From positions 1 through 64,000 of the forward strand of contig NZ_FQVQ01000010.1 of the NCBI RefSeq assembly GCF_900129405.1: a DNA stretch of 64,000 nt, written 5' to 3'. Below are positions 8,838 through 16,304 of the stretch, one piece after another; position 1 is the stretch's first letter; each line of letters begins with the position of its first letter. A program made the translations under genes and the position numbers. The notes beneath the pieces were generated by a model. It was not told the origin of the DNA and did not search any database. It saw only the letters and a program-made list of their open reading frames with translations. The stretch is from Flavobacterium fontis (GTDB lineage Bacteria; Bacteroidota; Bacteroidia; Flavobacteriales; Flavobacteriaceae).

Positions 8838-10226
8838 ATGAAATACGATATTATTGTTTTAGGAAGCGGACCCGGTGGATATGTAACGGCTATCCGAGCT
8901 TCTCAATTGGGCTTTAAAGTAGCGCTTATTGAAAAAGAAAATCTAGGTGGAATTTGTTTGAATTGGGGATGTATTCCCACCAAAGCCTTGTTGAAATCGG
9001 CACAGGTTTTTGACTATTTAAAACACGCCTCCGACTACGGATTAACCGTGAAAGAATTTGACAAGGATTTTAATGCGGTAATTGCACGTTCACGTTCGGT
9101 CGCTGACGGCATGAGCAAAGGGGTACAATTTTTAATGAAAAAGAATAAAATCGAGGTCATTGATGGCTTTGGGAAAATCAAACCCGGAAAAAAAGTCGAT
9201 GTCACTGCCGCCGATGGAAAAGTGACCGAATACAGTGCTGACCATATCATTATTGCTACAGGAGCACGTTCACGGGAATTGCCCAACTTACCGCAAGATG
9301 GTAAAAAAATCATCGGCTACCGTCAAGCCATGACACTTCCTGAGCAACCTAAAAAAATGATTGTAGTAGGTTCGGGAGCCATTGGTGTTGAATTTGCCCA
9401 TTTCTACAATACCATGGGTACCGAAGTAACGATCGTAGAATTTATGCCCAACATCGTTCCTGTAGAAGATGAAGATATCTCCAAACAATTTGAGCGCTCT
9501 TTGAAAAAATCAGGGGTGAATATCATGACCAATGCTTCTGTGGAACGTGTAGACACCTCTGGCAATGGCGTGAAAGCCTTTGTTAAAACCGCCAAAGGAG
9601 AAGAAGTATTGGAAGCCGATATCGTACTTTCTGCTGTGGGTATCAAAACCAACATTGAAAACATTGGACTTGAAGAAACCGGTATCGCCACCGATCGCGA
9701 TAAAATCTTGGTCAACAGCTATTACCAAACCAATGTTCCCGGCTATTATGCTATAGGCGATGTCACTCCTGGACAAGCTTTGGCACACGTAGCTTCTGCT
9801 GAAGGAATCATCTGTGTTGAAAAAATTGCAGGACTCCATGTTGAACCCCTAGATTATGGCAATATTCCCGGATGTACGTATGCTACGCCAGAAATCGCCT
9901 CTGTGGGACTCACCGAAAAAGCCGCCAAAGAAAAAGGCTACGAAATCAAAGTTGGAAAATTCCCCTTTACCGCCTCTGGAAAAGCGAAAGCAGCTGGAAC
10001 CCCCGATGGTTTTGTGAAAGTGATTTTCGATGCCAAATACGGAGAGTGGTTAGGCTGCCACATGATTGGCGCGGGTGTAACCGATATGATCGCCGAAGCT
10101 GTAGTGGCGCGTAAATTAGAAACCACCGGACATGAAATTCTTAAGGCCGTTCACCCCCACCCTACAATGAGTGAAGCGGTGATGGAAGCCGTTGCCGATG
10201 CCTACGGCGAAGTAATTCACATGTAG
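8838..10226 (+). CDS. lpdA: Dihydrolipoyl dehydrogenase (E3)
   Basis: E3 reoxidises dihydrolipoamide in the pyruvate, 2-oxoglutarate and branched-chain dehydrogenase complexes and in glycine cleavage, passing electrons through FAD to NAD. The 462-residue protein has the FAD-binding GSGPGGYV (9-16), the redox-active cysteines in GGICLNWGCIP (C40, C45), the NAD-binding GSGAIGVEFA (about 178-187), the second FAD motif YAIGDV, and the C-terminal catalytic HPHPTMSEA. The cysteine motif reads CLNWGC where many E3s read CLNVGC, a variant common in Bacteroidota. It stands alone with its own terminator. Confidence 0.96.
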   Translation: MKYDIIVLGSGPGGYVTAIRASQLGFKVALIEKENLGGICLNWGCIPTKALLKSAQVFDYLKHASDYGLTVKEFDKDFNAVIARSRSVADGMSKGVQFLMKKNKIEVIDGFGKIKPGKKVDVTAADGKVTEYSADHIIIATGARSRELPNLPQDGKKIIGYRQAMTLPEQPKKMIVVGSGAIGVEFAHFYNTMGTEVTIVEFMPNIVPVEDEDISKQFERSLKKSGVNIMTNASVERVDTSGNGVKAFVKTAKGEEVLEADIVLSAVGIKTNIENIGLEETGIATDRDKILVNSYYQTNVPGYYAIGDVTPGQALAHVASAEGIICVEKIAGLHVEPLDYGNIPGCTYATPEIASVGLTEKAAKEKGYEIKVGKFPFTASGKAKAAGTPDGFVKVIFDAKYGEWLGCHMIGAGVTDMIAEAVVARKLETTGHEILKAVHPHPTMSEAVMEAVADAYGEVIHM

Positions 10227-10285
10227 GATAAGCTACTAAGACACTGAGCTTCTAAGCTTCTGAGTCGACAGTAACCCTATACAAA

Positions 10286-10384
10286 GTCACTAGTCACTAG
10301 TCACTAATTACTAATCACTAGTTACTAATTACTAGTCACTAATCACTAGTCACTAATCACTAGTCACTAATCACTAGTCACTAA
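10286..10384. repeat. Heptanucleotide tandem array (TCACTAR)
   Basis: About 14 units of the 7-bp motif TCACTAG or TCACTAA, with a few single-base variants such as TTACTAA. It sits between the lpdA stop and its terminator. A related shorter array is at 23766-23817. Confidence 0.85.
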
Positions 10385-10414
10385 AAAAACCGTTCAACCC
10401 GAGCGGTTTTTTTT
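10383..10414 (+). terminator. Intrinsic terminator of lpdA
   Basis: The stem AAAAACCG / CGGTTTTT spans an 11-nt loop and is followed by a run of T on the plus strand. Confidence 0.75.
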
Positions 10415-10572
10415 ATGCGGCTTCTCCTGCTGTCCGCTTCAAGTCCTCGTAGTTGGTCCTGTTTTTTGGGTGCTGTCGTGGGCTTCCGAGGGCGCCCCAC
10501 AGCACCTCAAAAAAACGTCGGCCCACCCCACTCCGGGCTTTTCTCTTCCATCAGGCCCGGGCTTGCGATAAG
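10415..10572 (-). repeat. Dispersed GC-rich element, copy B (long form)
   Basis: GC-rich DNA with several hairpins and no believable gene. On the minus strand it opens with GCCCGGGCCTGATGGAAG and closes with GAAGCGGACAGCAGGAG, the two box types seen at 37432-37507 and 44390-44469, here about 130 nt apart instead of about 45. The inner part holds GGGCCGACGT, GAGG and GGGGCGCCC in the same order as the element at 52373-52468. Open frames crossing it are accidental. Confidence 0.55.
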
Positions 10573-10628
10573 ATTGAAAGTAATTGCATCAAAGAAAAAT
10601 GTATTTTTACCTGTATATTCGCACTACT

Positions 10629-11045
10629 ATGGTACGCAAAACCTACCCTATTTCCCGCGCGATTCATTTCATCAATATAGCCTTGTGGCTCACGTTTCAA
10701 GCCTGTGGGTTTGTCTGGAAAAACACCATTACTACCGTACTCCAATTGGAATACCTACTGTTGAGTGAACATCAATCCCTTGTAGCAAACCTCTCACATC
10801 CCCTAATTATCCTTGGAGTACTCGGTCAAATCCTTTTGCTTGTCCATGCTTTTCGACGCCGTTGGAACCGCGGCTTAAACACCCTTACAGTAAGCATACT
10901 GACACTTCTTGTCGCGTTTTTAGTACTCGTAGGAGTTCTCACAATGCAATGGACCATGGTAGGAATGCAACTCCCCTTTCTGATTTGTGTTTGTCTTTAC
11001 TTTTACTTCGCCTATAAAAAAACCGAAGGGGAAGACCTTCGGTAG
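10629..11045 (+). CDS. Hypothetical four-helix membrane protein
   Basis: 138 residues with four hydrophobic segments (about 12-30, 52-70, 82-105 and 108-127) and a charged tail. I recognise no family. The frame extends 15 codons upstream to an ATG at 10584, but MVRKTYP at 10629 is a better start for a membrane protein that begins just before its first helix. The end of the gene contains the hairpin that terminates the convergent cysteine desulfurase transcript, and the stops are 6 nt apart. Confidence 0.65.
   Translation: MVRKTYPISRAIHFINIALWLTFQACGFVWKNTITTVLQLEYLLLSEHQSLVANLSHPLIILGVLGQILLLVHAFRRRWNRGLNTLTVSILTLLVAFLVLVGVLTMQWTMVGMQLPFLICVCLYFYFAYKKTEGEDLR
11014..11043 (-). terminator. Terminator of the cysteine desulfurase gene, inside a coding region
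   Basis: ACCGAAGG (11022-11029) and CCTTCGGT (11036-11043) form an 8-bp stem with a 6-nt loop. The minus strand continues with seven T (complement of 11015-11021). It therefore ends the minus-strand transcript but lies within the last codons of the plus-strand gene. Confidence 0.75.
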
Positions 11046-11051
11046 CTTGTA

Positions 11052-12173
11052 TTACACCCCTTTCAAGGCATCACATAAGGCATCTATATCCTCTTTGGTG
11101 TTAAACCTACTGAAGGAAATCCGCAACGCTGGTCGCTTTAAATCGTCTTCTGCTACAAATTGCGCCAAAACATGGGAAGGCTTCGAACTCCCGCTTTGAC
11201 AAGCACTGCCTCTTGAAACCGCAATTCCTTTGATGTCTAAATTAAACAACAACATCGCTGCCTTTTCCTCAGGCATGGGTAAGGTTACATTCAAAATATT
11301 GTAAAACGTATGTTCTCCATTGGTTTTGATTCCCGGAAACGCGATTTGCAACTGTTCCCAACAATAAAATTTCAACGCTTCTATATACCCTTGATCATGC
11401 GCCAAGTCGGTCATGTCCAATTCCAAAGCCTTGGCCATCCCGGCAATTTGATGTACCGCTTCTGTCCCTGCCCGCAATCCTTTTTCTTGCTCACCACCGA
11501 CTATCATGGGTTTTAACACCACATTTTTTGAAATATAGGCAAATCCAACGCCTTTCGGCCCGTGGAACTTGTGCGCACTCGCCACCGCAAAATCTAAAGG
11601 TAAATCATGAAAATGCAATCTTACTTTGCCCACCGATTGAACCGTATCGCAATGAAAAAGGGCATTGTGTGCATGACAAAGTTGCCCTACTTCATCAATA
11701 TTCAATACAGCACCCGTTTCGTTATTGACATGCATCAACGTAACCAAGGTCGGAATCTCCTGCTGCAACAACTCCGCTAAGCCTTCAAGAGCAACTGTCC
11801 CATCAGGCTTGGCAGGCAGATACGCAACGGTAACACCAAAGTCCTGAGCTAATTTTTCTACCGTATACAGGGTTGCATGATGTTCCATTCGAGACGTTAT
11901 CAAGCGTTGAATGCCTAAATCACGGACCGCACTGGTCAAAATCATATTGGTTGCCTCTGTCGCATTGGCCGTAAAAATCAGTTCCCGCGCCTCACATCCC
12001 ATCCATTGTGCTATGGATTTTCGCGCCGACTCAATAATTGATTTGGCACTCCGCCCATAACTATGCGTAGAAGAAGCATTCCCATATTCCGTTTGCATGA
12101 CATCTACCATACAATCGATTACCTCAGGGCGTAAAGGAGTGGTGGCAGCATTATCCAGATAAACTCGTTTCAT
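11052..12173 (-). CDS. Cysteine desulfurase (NifS/IscS type)
   Basis: A PLP enzyme that takes sulfur from cysteine for iron-sulfur clusters, tRNA thiolation or cofactors. The N-terminus MKRVYLDNAATTPLRPEV is typical of class V aminotransferases of the NifS/IscS group. The PLP lysine lies in SAHKFHGPKG (near 200) and the persulfide-forming cysteine in SRGSACQSGSSKPSHVL (near 320), in an extended loop as in group I enzymes. An in-frame ATG three codons upstream (12182) is an alternative start. No iscU or sufBCD gene is nearby, so the sulfur acceptor is unknown. Confidence 0.92.
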   Translation of the reverse strand: MKRVYLDNAATTPLRPEVIDCMVDVMQTEYGNASSTHSYGRSAKSIIESARKSIAQWMGCEARELIFTANATEATNMILTSAVRDLGIQRLITSRMEHHATLYTVEKLAQDFGVTVAYLPAKPDGTVALEGLAELLQQEIPTLVTLMHVNNETGAVLNIDEVGQLCHAHNALFHCDTVQSVGKVRLHFHDLPLDFAVASAHKFHGPKGVGFAYISKNVVLKPMIVGGEQEKGLRAGTEAVHQIAGMAKALELDMTDLAHDQGYIEALKFYCWEQLQIAFPGIKTNGEHTFYNILNVTLPMPEEKAAMLLFNLDIKGIAVSRGSACQSGSSKPSHVLAQFVAEDDLKRPALRISFSRFNTKEDIDALCDALKGV

Positions 12174-12190
12174 GTTGTTCATTTGCCCGA

Positions 12191-12198
12191 CAAAAGTA
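12191..12198 (-). promoter_or_regulatory. Promoter -7 box of the cysteine desulfurase gene
   Basis: TACTTTTG on the minus strand matches TAnnTTTG and lies 17 nt before the ATG at 12173. The gene can therefore be transcribed separately from the Smr gene just upstream. Confidence 0.55.
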
Positions 12199-12200
12199 GG

Positions 12201-12764
12201 CTATTTTAGATTTTGTTGAAAATAGATTTCGGTAGCACCCATCCCATATTTTTGATAGCTCGCCTCCTGAAAAGAAACTTGCGGATACTTGCGCATTAAA
12301 AATTCCAATTCGGTACGCAAAACTCCTTCTCCCACACCATGAATCAAAACAATTTTTGGAATGCGATTTTTTATCGCAAATTCAATATGCCGTTGTGCCG
12401 TTTCGAGTTGCAATGTTAGTATATCATAGTGCGATAAGCCCGTTACTTTTTTGACTAATTTTTCAATGTGTAAATCAAATTCAGGCGTACCACGATCGCG
12501 ATTTTCCGACTTAAAAAGGATTTTTTTGGAAGCGTTTGAAGGCGTTTTGTCAATTTTTAACTTATGTAATGCATCACTTTTATTAAATGATTTTAAAATA
12601 TTGGCATCGTGTTCTTTAACTAATTCGTTGACAAAAAATGTCATCACAAAATCATCGGTTGTTTTGAGGGTAATTTGATCGTTTTGCACCGCCACGACAA
12701 CGCCGCGAATGACCTCATCCAAAACCGCAACGGTGTCCCCTACTTCGAACTTATTCTGTTTCAT
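12201..12764 (-). CDS. Smr domain protein with SH3-like N-terminus
   Basis: 187 residues. The first 60 or so form a small beta domain (VGDTVAVLDEVIRGVVVAV) like the SH3-like module of DUF2027/MutS2-associated proteins. The Smr domain follows (about 105-185), with FDLHIE and HGVGEGVLRTEL, matching the LDxH and HGxGxGxLR motifs of Smr nicking endonucleases. Stand-alone Smr proteins may act on DNA or RNA; the target here is unknown. The frame is open to 12833, but MKQNKFEVGD at 12764 is the sensible start. It overlaps the end of the small gene at 12751-12927 by 14 nt. Confidence 0.85.
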   Translation of the reverse strand: MKQNKFEVGDTVAVLDEVIRGVVVAVQNDQITLKTTDDFVMTFFVNELVKEHDANILKSFNKSDALHKLKIDKTPSNASKKILFKSENRDRGTPEFDLHIEKLVKKVTGLSHYDILTLQLETAQRHIEFAIKNRIPKIVLIHGVGEGVLRTELEFLMRKYPQVSFQEASYQKYGMGATEIYFQQNLK

Positions 12765-12927
12765 CGTGCTCTTTTTTGGAAGGTATTTTTGCTGATAATT
12801 TGGCCATGCAAAAAACAAAAACGAGTCCCGCAAATGCCATCAAATAATAATTGGGTTCTGCCTTACTTTGTTCGTACAAGGCTACTCCTGCTGCCACCAA
12901 TAAAAGTGGAATCAACCATTTATCCAT
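12751..12927 (-). CDS. Small two-helix membrane protein (58 aa)
   Basis: ATG at 12927, stop at 12751-12753, 58 residues: MDKWLIPLLLVAAGVALYEQ, then a second hydrophobic segment (MAFAGLVFVFCMAKL) and a charged tail (PSKKEHDETE). Two clean membrane helices joined by a short loop, the positive-then-acidic C-terminal tail, and the 14-nt overlap with the following Smr gene all suggest a real gene translated from the same transcript. I know of no assigned function. Confidence 0.65.
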   Translation of the reverse strand: MDKWLIPLLLVAAGVALYEQSKAEPNYYLMAFAGLVFVFCMAKLSAKIPSKKEHDETE

Positions 12928-13022
12928 AGGAATGCTGTTTTGTTTTCAAAAATAACGAACCTGCCCCCAGTTCCCTGTATTTATGTTTCTTTTTTTTGTA
13001 AAATTGTAAAAAAGTTCAAGGT

Positions 13023-13307
13023 ATGGAAGACTACATGTTGCCATGTATGTTTAAACAAACTTTTGGTTTTGATTGTATGGGATGCGGTTTACAGCGCGCC
13101 TTATACCTTCTCGTACAAGGCGATTTTTATGGCGCTTTCGCACTTTATCCTCCTGTATACACGTTGCTTCTTCTCTTCGGAATTACAGCTCGTTTTGCTT
13201 TAAAACCCACACAAAAAAATGGACGTCAAGTGCTGTTTACGGCCTTGCTCAACGTAATTGTGATTTTGGGCGCTTATTGCATTAAAATGAAAGATTTCTT
13301 TTTTTAA
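13023..13307 (+). CDS. DUF2752 family membrane protein
   Basis: 94 residues. DUF2752 proteins carry a CxxCGxxR-like signature next to two membrane helices; here it reads FDCMGCGLQRAL (near 16-27), followed by hydrophobic segments at about 36-58 and 72-88. The function is unknown. The next gene (13325) encodes another small membrane protein on the same strand, 17 nt on, so the two are likely co-transcribed. Confidence 0.82.
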   Translation: MEDYMLPCMFKQTFGFDCMGCGLQRALYLLVQGDFYGAFALYPPVYTLLLLFGITARFALKPTQKNGRQVLFTALLNVIVILGAYCIKMKDFFF

Positions 13308-13324
13308 CCTTAAAAATAAACACT

Positions 13325-13660
13325 ATGGAAAAACAAAAATTACCGAATGCCACCGCCGTGCTCATCCTAGGAATCCTCTCATTTCTCACATTCTGTTGTT
13401 ATGGGATATTTGGAATTGTCTTTGGACTTGTAGGTTACCTCATAAGCCGCAGCGACGCTAAAAGGCTACAAGAAAATCCCGGTGAATACAGCAACCAAAA
13501 TGTTCACACCATCGGTAAAATTTTATCCCTTATCGGTTTGATTTTAGGAGTATTAACGCTAATATTCTTCATTTGGATCATTATGAAAATCGGTATGGAG
13601 AACATGCAGGACGAAGAGATGGTTCGCCGCCGAGTCGAAGAGCTCTTCGGAAAACGATAA
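13325..13660 (+). CDS. CCC-motif type membrane protein (DUF4190-like)
   Basis: 111 residues. Helix one contains the cysteine pair in FLTFCCYGIFGIVFG (about 19-33), then YLISRSDAKRLQENPGEYSN, a second helix (about 58-85) and an acidic/basic tail. This arrangement is that of small Flavobacteriia proteins named for a CCC motif; here the third cysteine is replaced by tyrosine. Often next to a DUF2752 gene, as here. The role is unknown. A strong bidirectional terminator follows. Confidence 0.8.
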   Translation: MEKQKLPNATAVLILGILSFLTFCCYGIFGIVFGLVGYLISRSDAKRLQENPGEYSNQNVHTIGKILSLIGLILGVLTLIFFIWIIMKIGMENMQDEEMVRRRVEELFGKR

Positions 13661-13665
13661 AAACA

Positions 13666-13702
13666 AAAGAGGCTGTCCGTGATTCAGACAGCCTCTTTTT
13701 TT
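13666..13702. terminator. Bidirectional intrinsic terminator
   Basis: A perfect 12-bp stem (AAAGAGGCTGTC at 13666-13677, complement at 13687-13698) with a 9-nt loop. T runs follow on both strands. It separates the convergent genes ending at 13660 and 13717. Confidence 0.9.
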
Positions 13703-13716
13703 ATGTTAGAACGCAA

Positions 13717-14154
13717 TTAAAAACCTCTTGTCATACGCATCATGTAAATAACCAACCCGATCACCATAAGAATATACAACGAAATTAAGACAATCATCGA
13801 GATGCCAAGGTACTTGTGATGTGACTTTAAGTTTTGTAACGCAAAAGCCAGACTTTCAGCGCTGTTAATTCGCAAAGCTTCTGTAGTAGCGGTTGCATAT
13901 CGGTATAAATACACCACCGGCGGAATGTAAAAGGCAGCACATAAAATATAAAAGACACCAATGCCTTTTTTGGCGGCTCCAAAAATGCCAAAACCGGGAT
14001 TGCTTTGTGTACTAAAGCCCCAAAAAAGACCAACCAATAACATTAAAGCGAGTCCAATAAAACCCAAAACTGCCAAAAACAAGCACCAACGTGCACTCAC
14101 CCTTAGAGATTCTTTGGCCAAATCATTGAGATAAAGTGTATTTTGATTTTCCAT
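13717..14154 (-). CDS. DUF5362 family membrane protein
   Basis: 145 residues: a polar N-terminus (LNDLAKESLRVSARW), four hydrophobic stretches (about 25-45, 65-82 and two near 118-140) and a soluble middle with ALQNLKSHHKYLGI, features of DUF5362 proteins in Bacteroidota. The function is unknown. The start lies 3 nt past the stop of the ornithine aminotransferase gene, which is upstream on the same strand, so they probably share a transcript. Confidence 0.78.
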   Translation of the reverse strand: MENQNTLYLNDLAKESLRVSARWCLFLAVLGFIGLALMLLVGLFWGFSTQSNPGFGIFGAAKKGIGVFYILCAAFYIPPVVYLYRYATATTEALRINSAESLAFALQNLKSHHKYLGISMIVLISLYILMVIGLVIYMMRMTRGF

Positions 14155-14157
14155 AGC

Positions 14158-15444
14158 TTAGTTTGATTTAGGTTCAAACCCAGTTAAAGTTTTAGTAATA
14201 ATCGCTACACATTCCAATAATTGCGCTTCAGTCATCACCAAAGGCGGGGCAAAACGAATAATGTTTCCATGGGTGGGCTTGGCCAATAAGCCATTTTCAG
14301 CCAACTTTACGCAAATATTCCACGCGGTTTCACTTTCTTCCGTATCGTTGATTACAATGGCATTCAACAAACCTTTACCGCGTACCAAGCGAACAATATT
14401 GCTTTGCGCCACATACTCCCCTAATTTCTCACGAAAAATCTGACCCAATCGACGGGCATTTTGTGCTAAATCTTCCTCACTAACCACCTCCAAAGCCGCA
14501 ATTGCCGTGGCCGCAGCTACAGGGTTTCCTCCAAAAGTAGAGCCGTGTTGTCCTGGACGAATAACATCCATCACGGCATGATCTGCCAAGACCGCCGAAA
14601 CGGGATAAGCGCCTCCTGACAATGCTTTTCCGAGAATTAAAACATCGGGGCGCACATAGGTGGTTTGTTGCTCACACTGCTTTTCACAAGTACAATTTCC
14701 GCAAACTGCCAGCAGCGAACCCGTGCGCGCAATTCCGGTTTGCACCTCATCAGCCAAAAGAAGTACGTTATATTGAGTACACAAAGCCCTAGCGCGGGCC
14801 AAGAAATCCTCATCGGGAACGTATACGCCTGCCTCGCCTTGAATAGGCTCCACTAAGAAACCTGCCACATTGGGCGAAGCTGCTAAGGCACGTTCTAATG
14901 CATCAATATCGTTGTAAGGAATTTTCACAAAACCAGCAGTGTAAGGTCCGAAATTAGCGCGTGCATTTGTATCGTTGGAAAAAGAAATAATCGTAGTAGT
15001 ACGCCCGTGAAAATTCCCATCACACACAATAATTTGCGCCTCATTTTCGGCAATGCCTTTACGTTCATAGGCCCATTTGCGGCAAATCTTTAACGCAGTT
15101 TCAACAGCTTCAGCTCCCGTATTCATGGGCAAAACCTTGTCAAATCCAAAATAACGCGTGATGAACTGCTCATACACCCCTAATTTATCATTGTAAAAGG
15201 CCCGTGAAGTTAAGGTTAGCGTTTGCGCCTGATGTACCATAGCGCCTACAATTTTAGGATGGCAATGTCCCTGATTAACCGCAGAATAGGCGGATAGAAA
15301 ATCATAATATTGTTTTCCCTCGGCATCCCAAACATAAACCCCTTCGCCGCGACTTAACACCACGGGCAGCGGGTGGTAATTGTGAGCACCGTATTGATCT
15401 TCCAAGGCAATGGCTTCTTGAGACTGTAATTTTTCAGTAATCAT
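14158..15444 (-). CDS. rocD: Ornithine--oxo-acid transaminase
   Basis: RocD moves the delta-amino group of ornithine to 2-oxoglutarate, giving glutamate semialdehyde for proline and glutamate metabolism. The fold type I PLP motifs are clear: [29 protein letters not shown], and the PLP lysine in [20 protein letters not shown] cysteine-rich insertion ([13 protein letters not shown]) precedes the lysine; similar inserts occur in Bacteroidota RocD. The frame is open to 15546, adding 34 residues. I prefer [19 protein letters not shown] at 15444 because relatives start near there, but the longer form is possible. The upstream region has a 19-nt palindrome. Confidence 0.92.
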   Translation of the reverse strand: MITEKLQSQEAIALEDQYGAHNYHPLPVVLSRGEGVYVWDAEGKQYYDFLSAYSAVNQGHCHPKIVGAMVHQAQTLTLTSRAFYNDKLGVYEQFITRYFGFDKVLPMNTGAEAVETALKICRKWAYERKGIAENEAQIIVCDGNFHGRTTTIISFSNDTNARANFGPYTAGFVKIPYNDIDALERALAASPNVAGFLVEPIQGEAGVYVPDEDFLARARALCTQYNVLLLADEVQTGIARTGSLLAVCGNCTCEKQCEQQTTYVRPDVLILGKALSGGAYPVSAVLADHAVMDVIRPGQHGSTFGGNPVAAATAIAALEVVSEEDLAQNARRLGQIFREKLGEYVAQSNIVRLVRGKGLLNAIVINDTEESETAWNICVKLAENGLLAKPTHGNIIRFAPPLVMTEAQLLECVAIITKTLTGFEPKSN

Positions 15445-15593
15445 ACCGGATTGTAATTTTTTAAAAAGTAACTTAAGTATTCCTTCTTGCGGAGAGAAAT
15501 CATCCGTTGCGTGCGACAAAACTACGGATTCTTCGTGCAACTTCATAGCGCAATTTCAAAATTCGCAATCGATTTCGAAAACAACAAATAAGC

Positions 15594-15612
15594 GTATAAA
15601 ATGATTTTATAC
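15594..15612. promoter_or_regulatory. 19-nt palindrome upstream of rocD, possible operator
   Basis: GTATAAAAT and ATTTTATAC are perfect 9-nt arms around one central G. It lies in AT-rich DNA, about 50 nt before the longer rocD start. It has no T run after it and no GC core, so an operator is likelier than a terminator. It does not look like the E. coli ArgR box. Confidence 0.45.
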
Positions 15613-15676
15613 AATAAATATAATTAAATAAAAATCATAATTTTAAAGTAACTAATCTAAACCTATACATCAATTA

Positions 15677-16141
15677 TTAATTTTCGTTTTTGTACTGCGT
15701 CAATTGCTGTAGTAAGTCGATTTGTTGACGTTGTAAAGCCATTAATTCTTCGTGTTGATGCTTGAGGATATGATCCATTTTTTGATGCAACTCACGAATC
15801 TCATGCTCTGCTTTTAGATTGATGATAAAATCTTTTTTGGCCCGTTCACGATCCTTTTCCTCTTGTCGATTTTGACTCATCATGATTATGGGCGCTTGTA
15901 AGGCTGCGATGCACGACAAAATCAAATTCAGTAAAATAAAAGGGTACGGATCAAATCCTTGGTTTTGAAACCAAAACACATTGGCCGCGATCCAAAGGAG
16001 TAAAAAACAGAAAAAACTGATAATAAACGTCCAACTCCCCCCAAAATCAGCTACTTTATCGGCTATCCGTTGCCCTAGGGTGCGTTGATCCTCGGTTTCA
16101 TCCAATTCGATAATACTTTCAATCTCCGTATGTTTTTTCAT
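15677..16141 (-). CDS. DUF1003 family membrane protein
   Basis: 154 residues. The DUF1003 core is visible: RIADKVADFGGSWTFII, a first helix (about 35-55), FDPYPFILLNLILSCIAA as the second helix, then APIIMMSQNRQEEKDRERAKKDF. A coiled-coil tail (about 110-154) with HEIRELHQKMDHILKHQ follows. DUF1003 proteins are inner-membrane proteins of unknown function, sometimes linked to cyclic-nucleotide or stress genes; nothing here supports a specific role. Single gene, divergent from rlmD. Confidence 0.88.
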   Translation of the reverse strand: MKKHTEIESIIELDETEDQRTLGQRIADKVADFGGSWTFIISFFCFLLLWIAANVFWFQNQGFDPYPFILLNLILSCIAALQAPIIMMSQNRQEEKDRERAKKDFIINLKAEHEIRELHQKMDHILKHQHEELMALQRQQIDLLQQLTQYKNEN

Positions 16142-16161
16142 GGCTTTGGGTATTTACTATT

Positions 16162-16169
16162 CAAAGGTA
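16162..16169 (-). promoter_or_regulatory. Promoter -7 box of the DUF1003 gene
   Basis: TACCTTTG on the minus strand, full match to TAnnTTTG, 20 nt before the ATG at 16141. Confidence 0.6.
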
Positions 16170-16292
16170 AGGCTTCTGAAATGATAATTAGCTGTAGCAA
16201 CGAAAAAACGTGAGGAGGTAGAATTTGCTTTACTTTTTGCATTTTCGAACCAATTAATTCCTCAAAATTATTTCGTTTCCCATGCAATCCCC

Positions 16293-16300
16293 TATTTTTG
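16293..16300 (+). promoter_or_regulatory. Promoter -7 box of rlmD
   Basis: TATTTTTG, a full match to TAnnTTTG, ends 4 nt before the ATG at 16305, so the transcript is probably leaderless or nearly so. Confidence 0.6.
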
Positions 16301-16304
16301 CGCT

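Noticed and set aside
10286..10384. CRISPR-like array of short repeats
   Set aside because: Units are 7 bp with no spacers between them, and no cas gene is near.
10415..10768. Plus-strand open frame of 117 codons with Pro/Arg-rich sequence
   Set aside because: It runs through the GC-rich element and overlaps the real membrane-protein gene in another frame; composition is that of a shadow.
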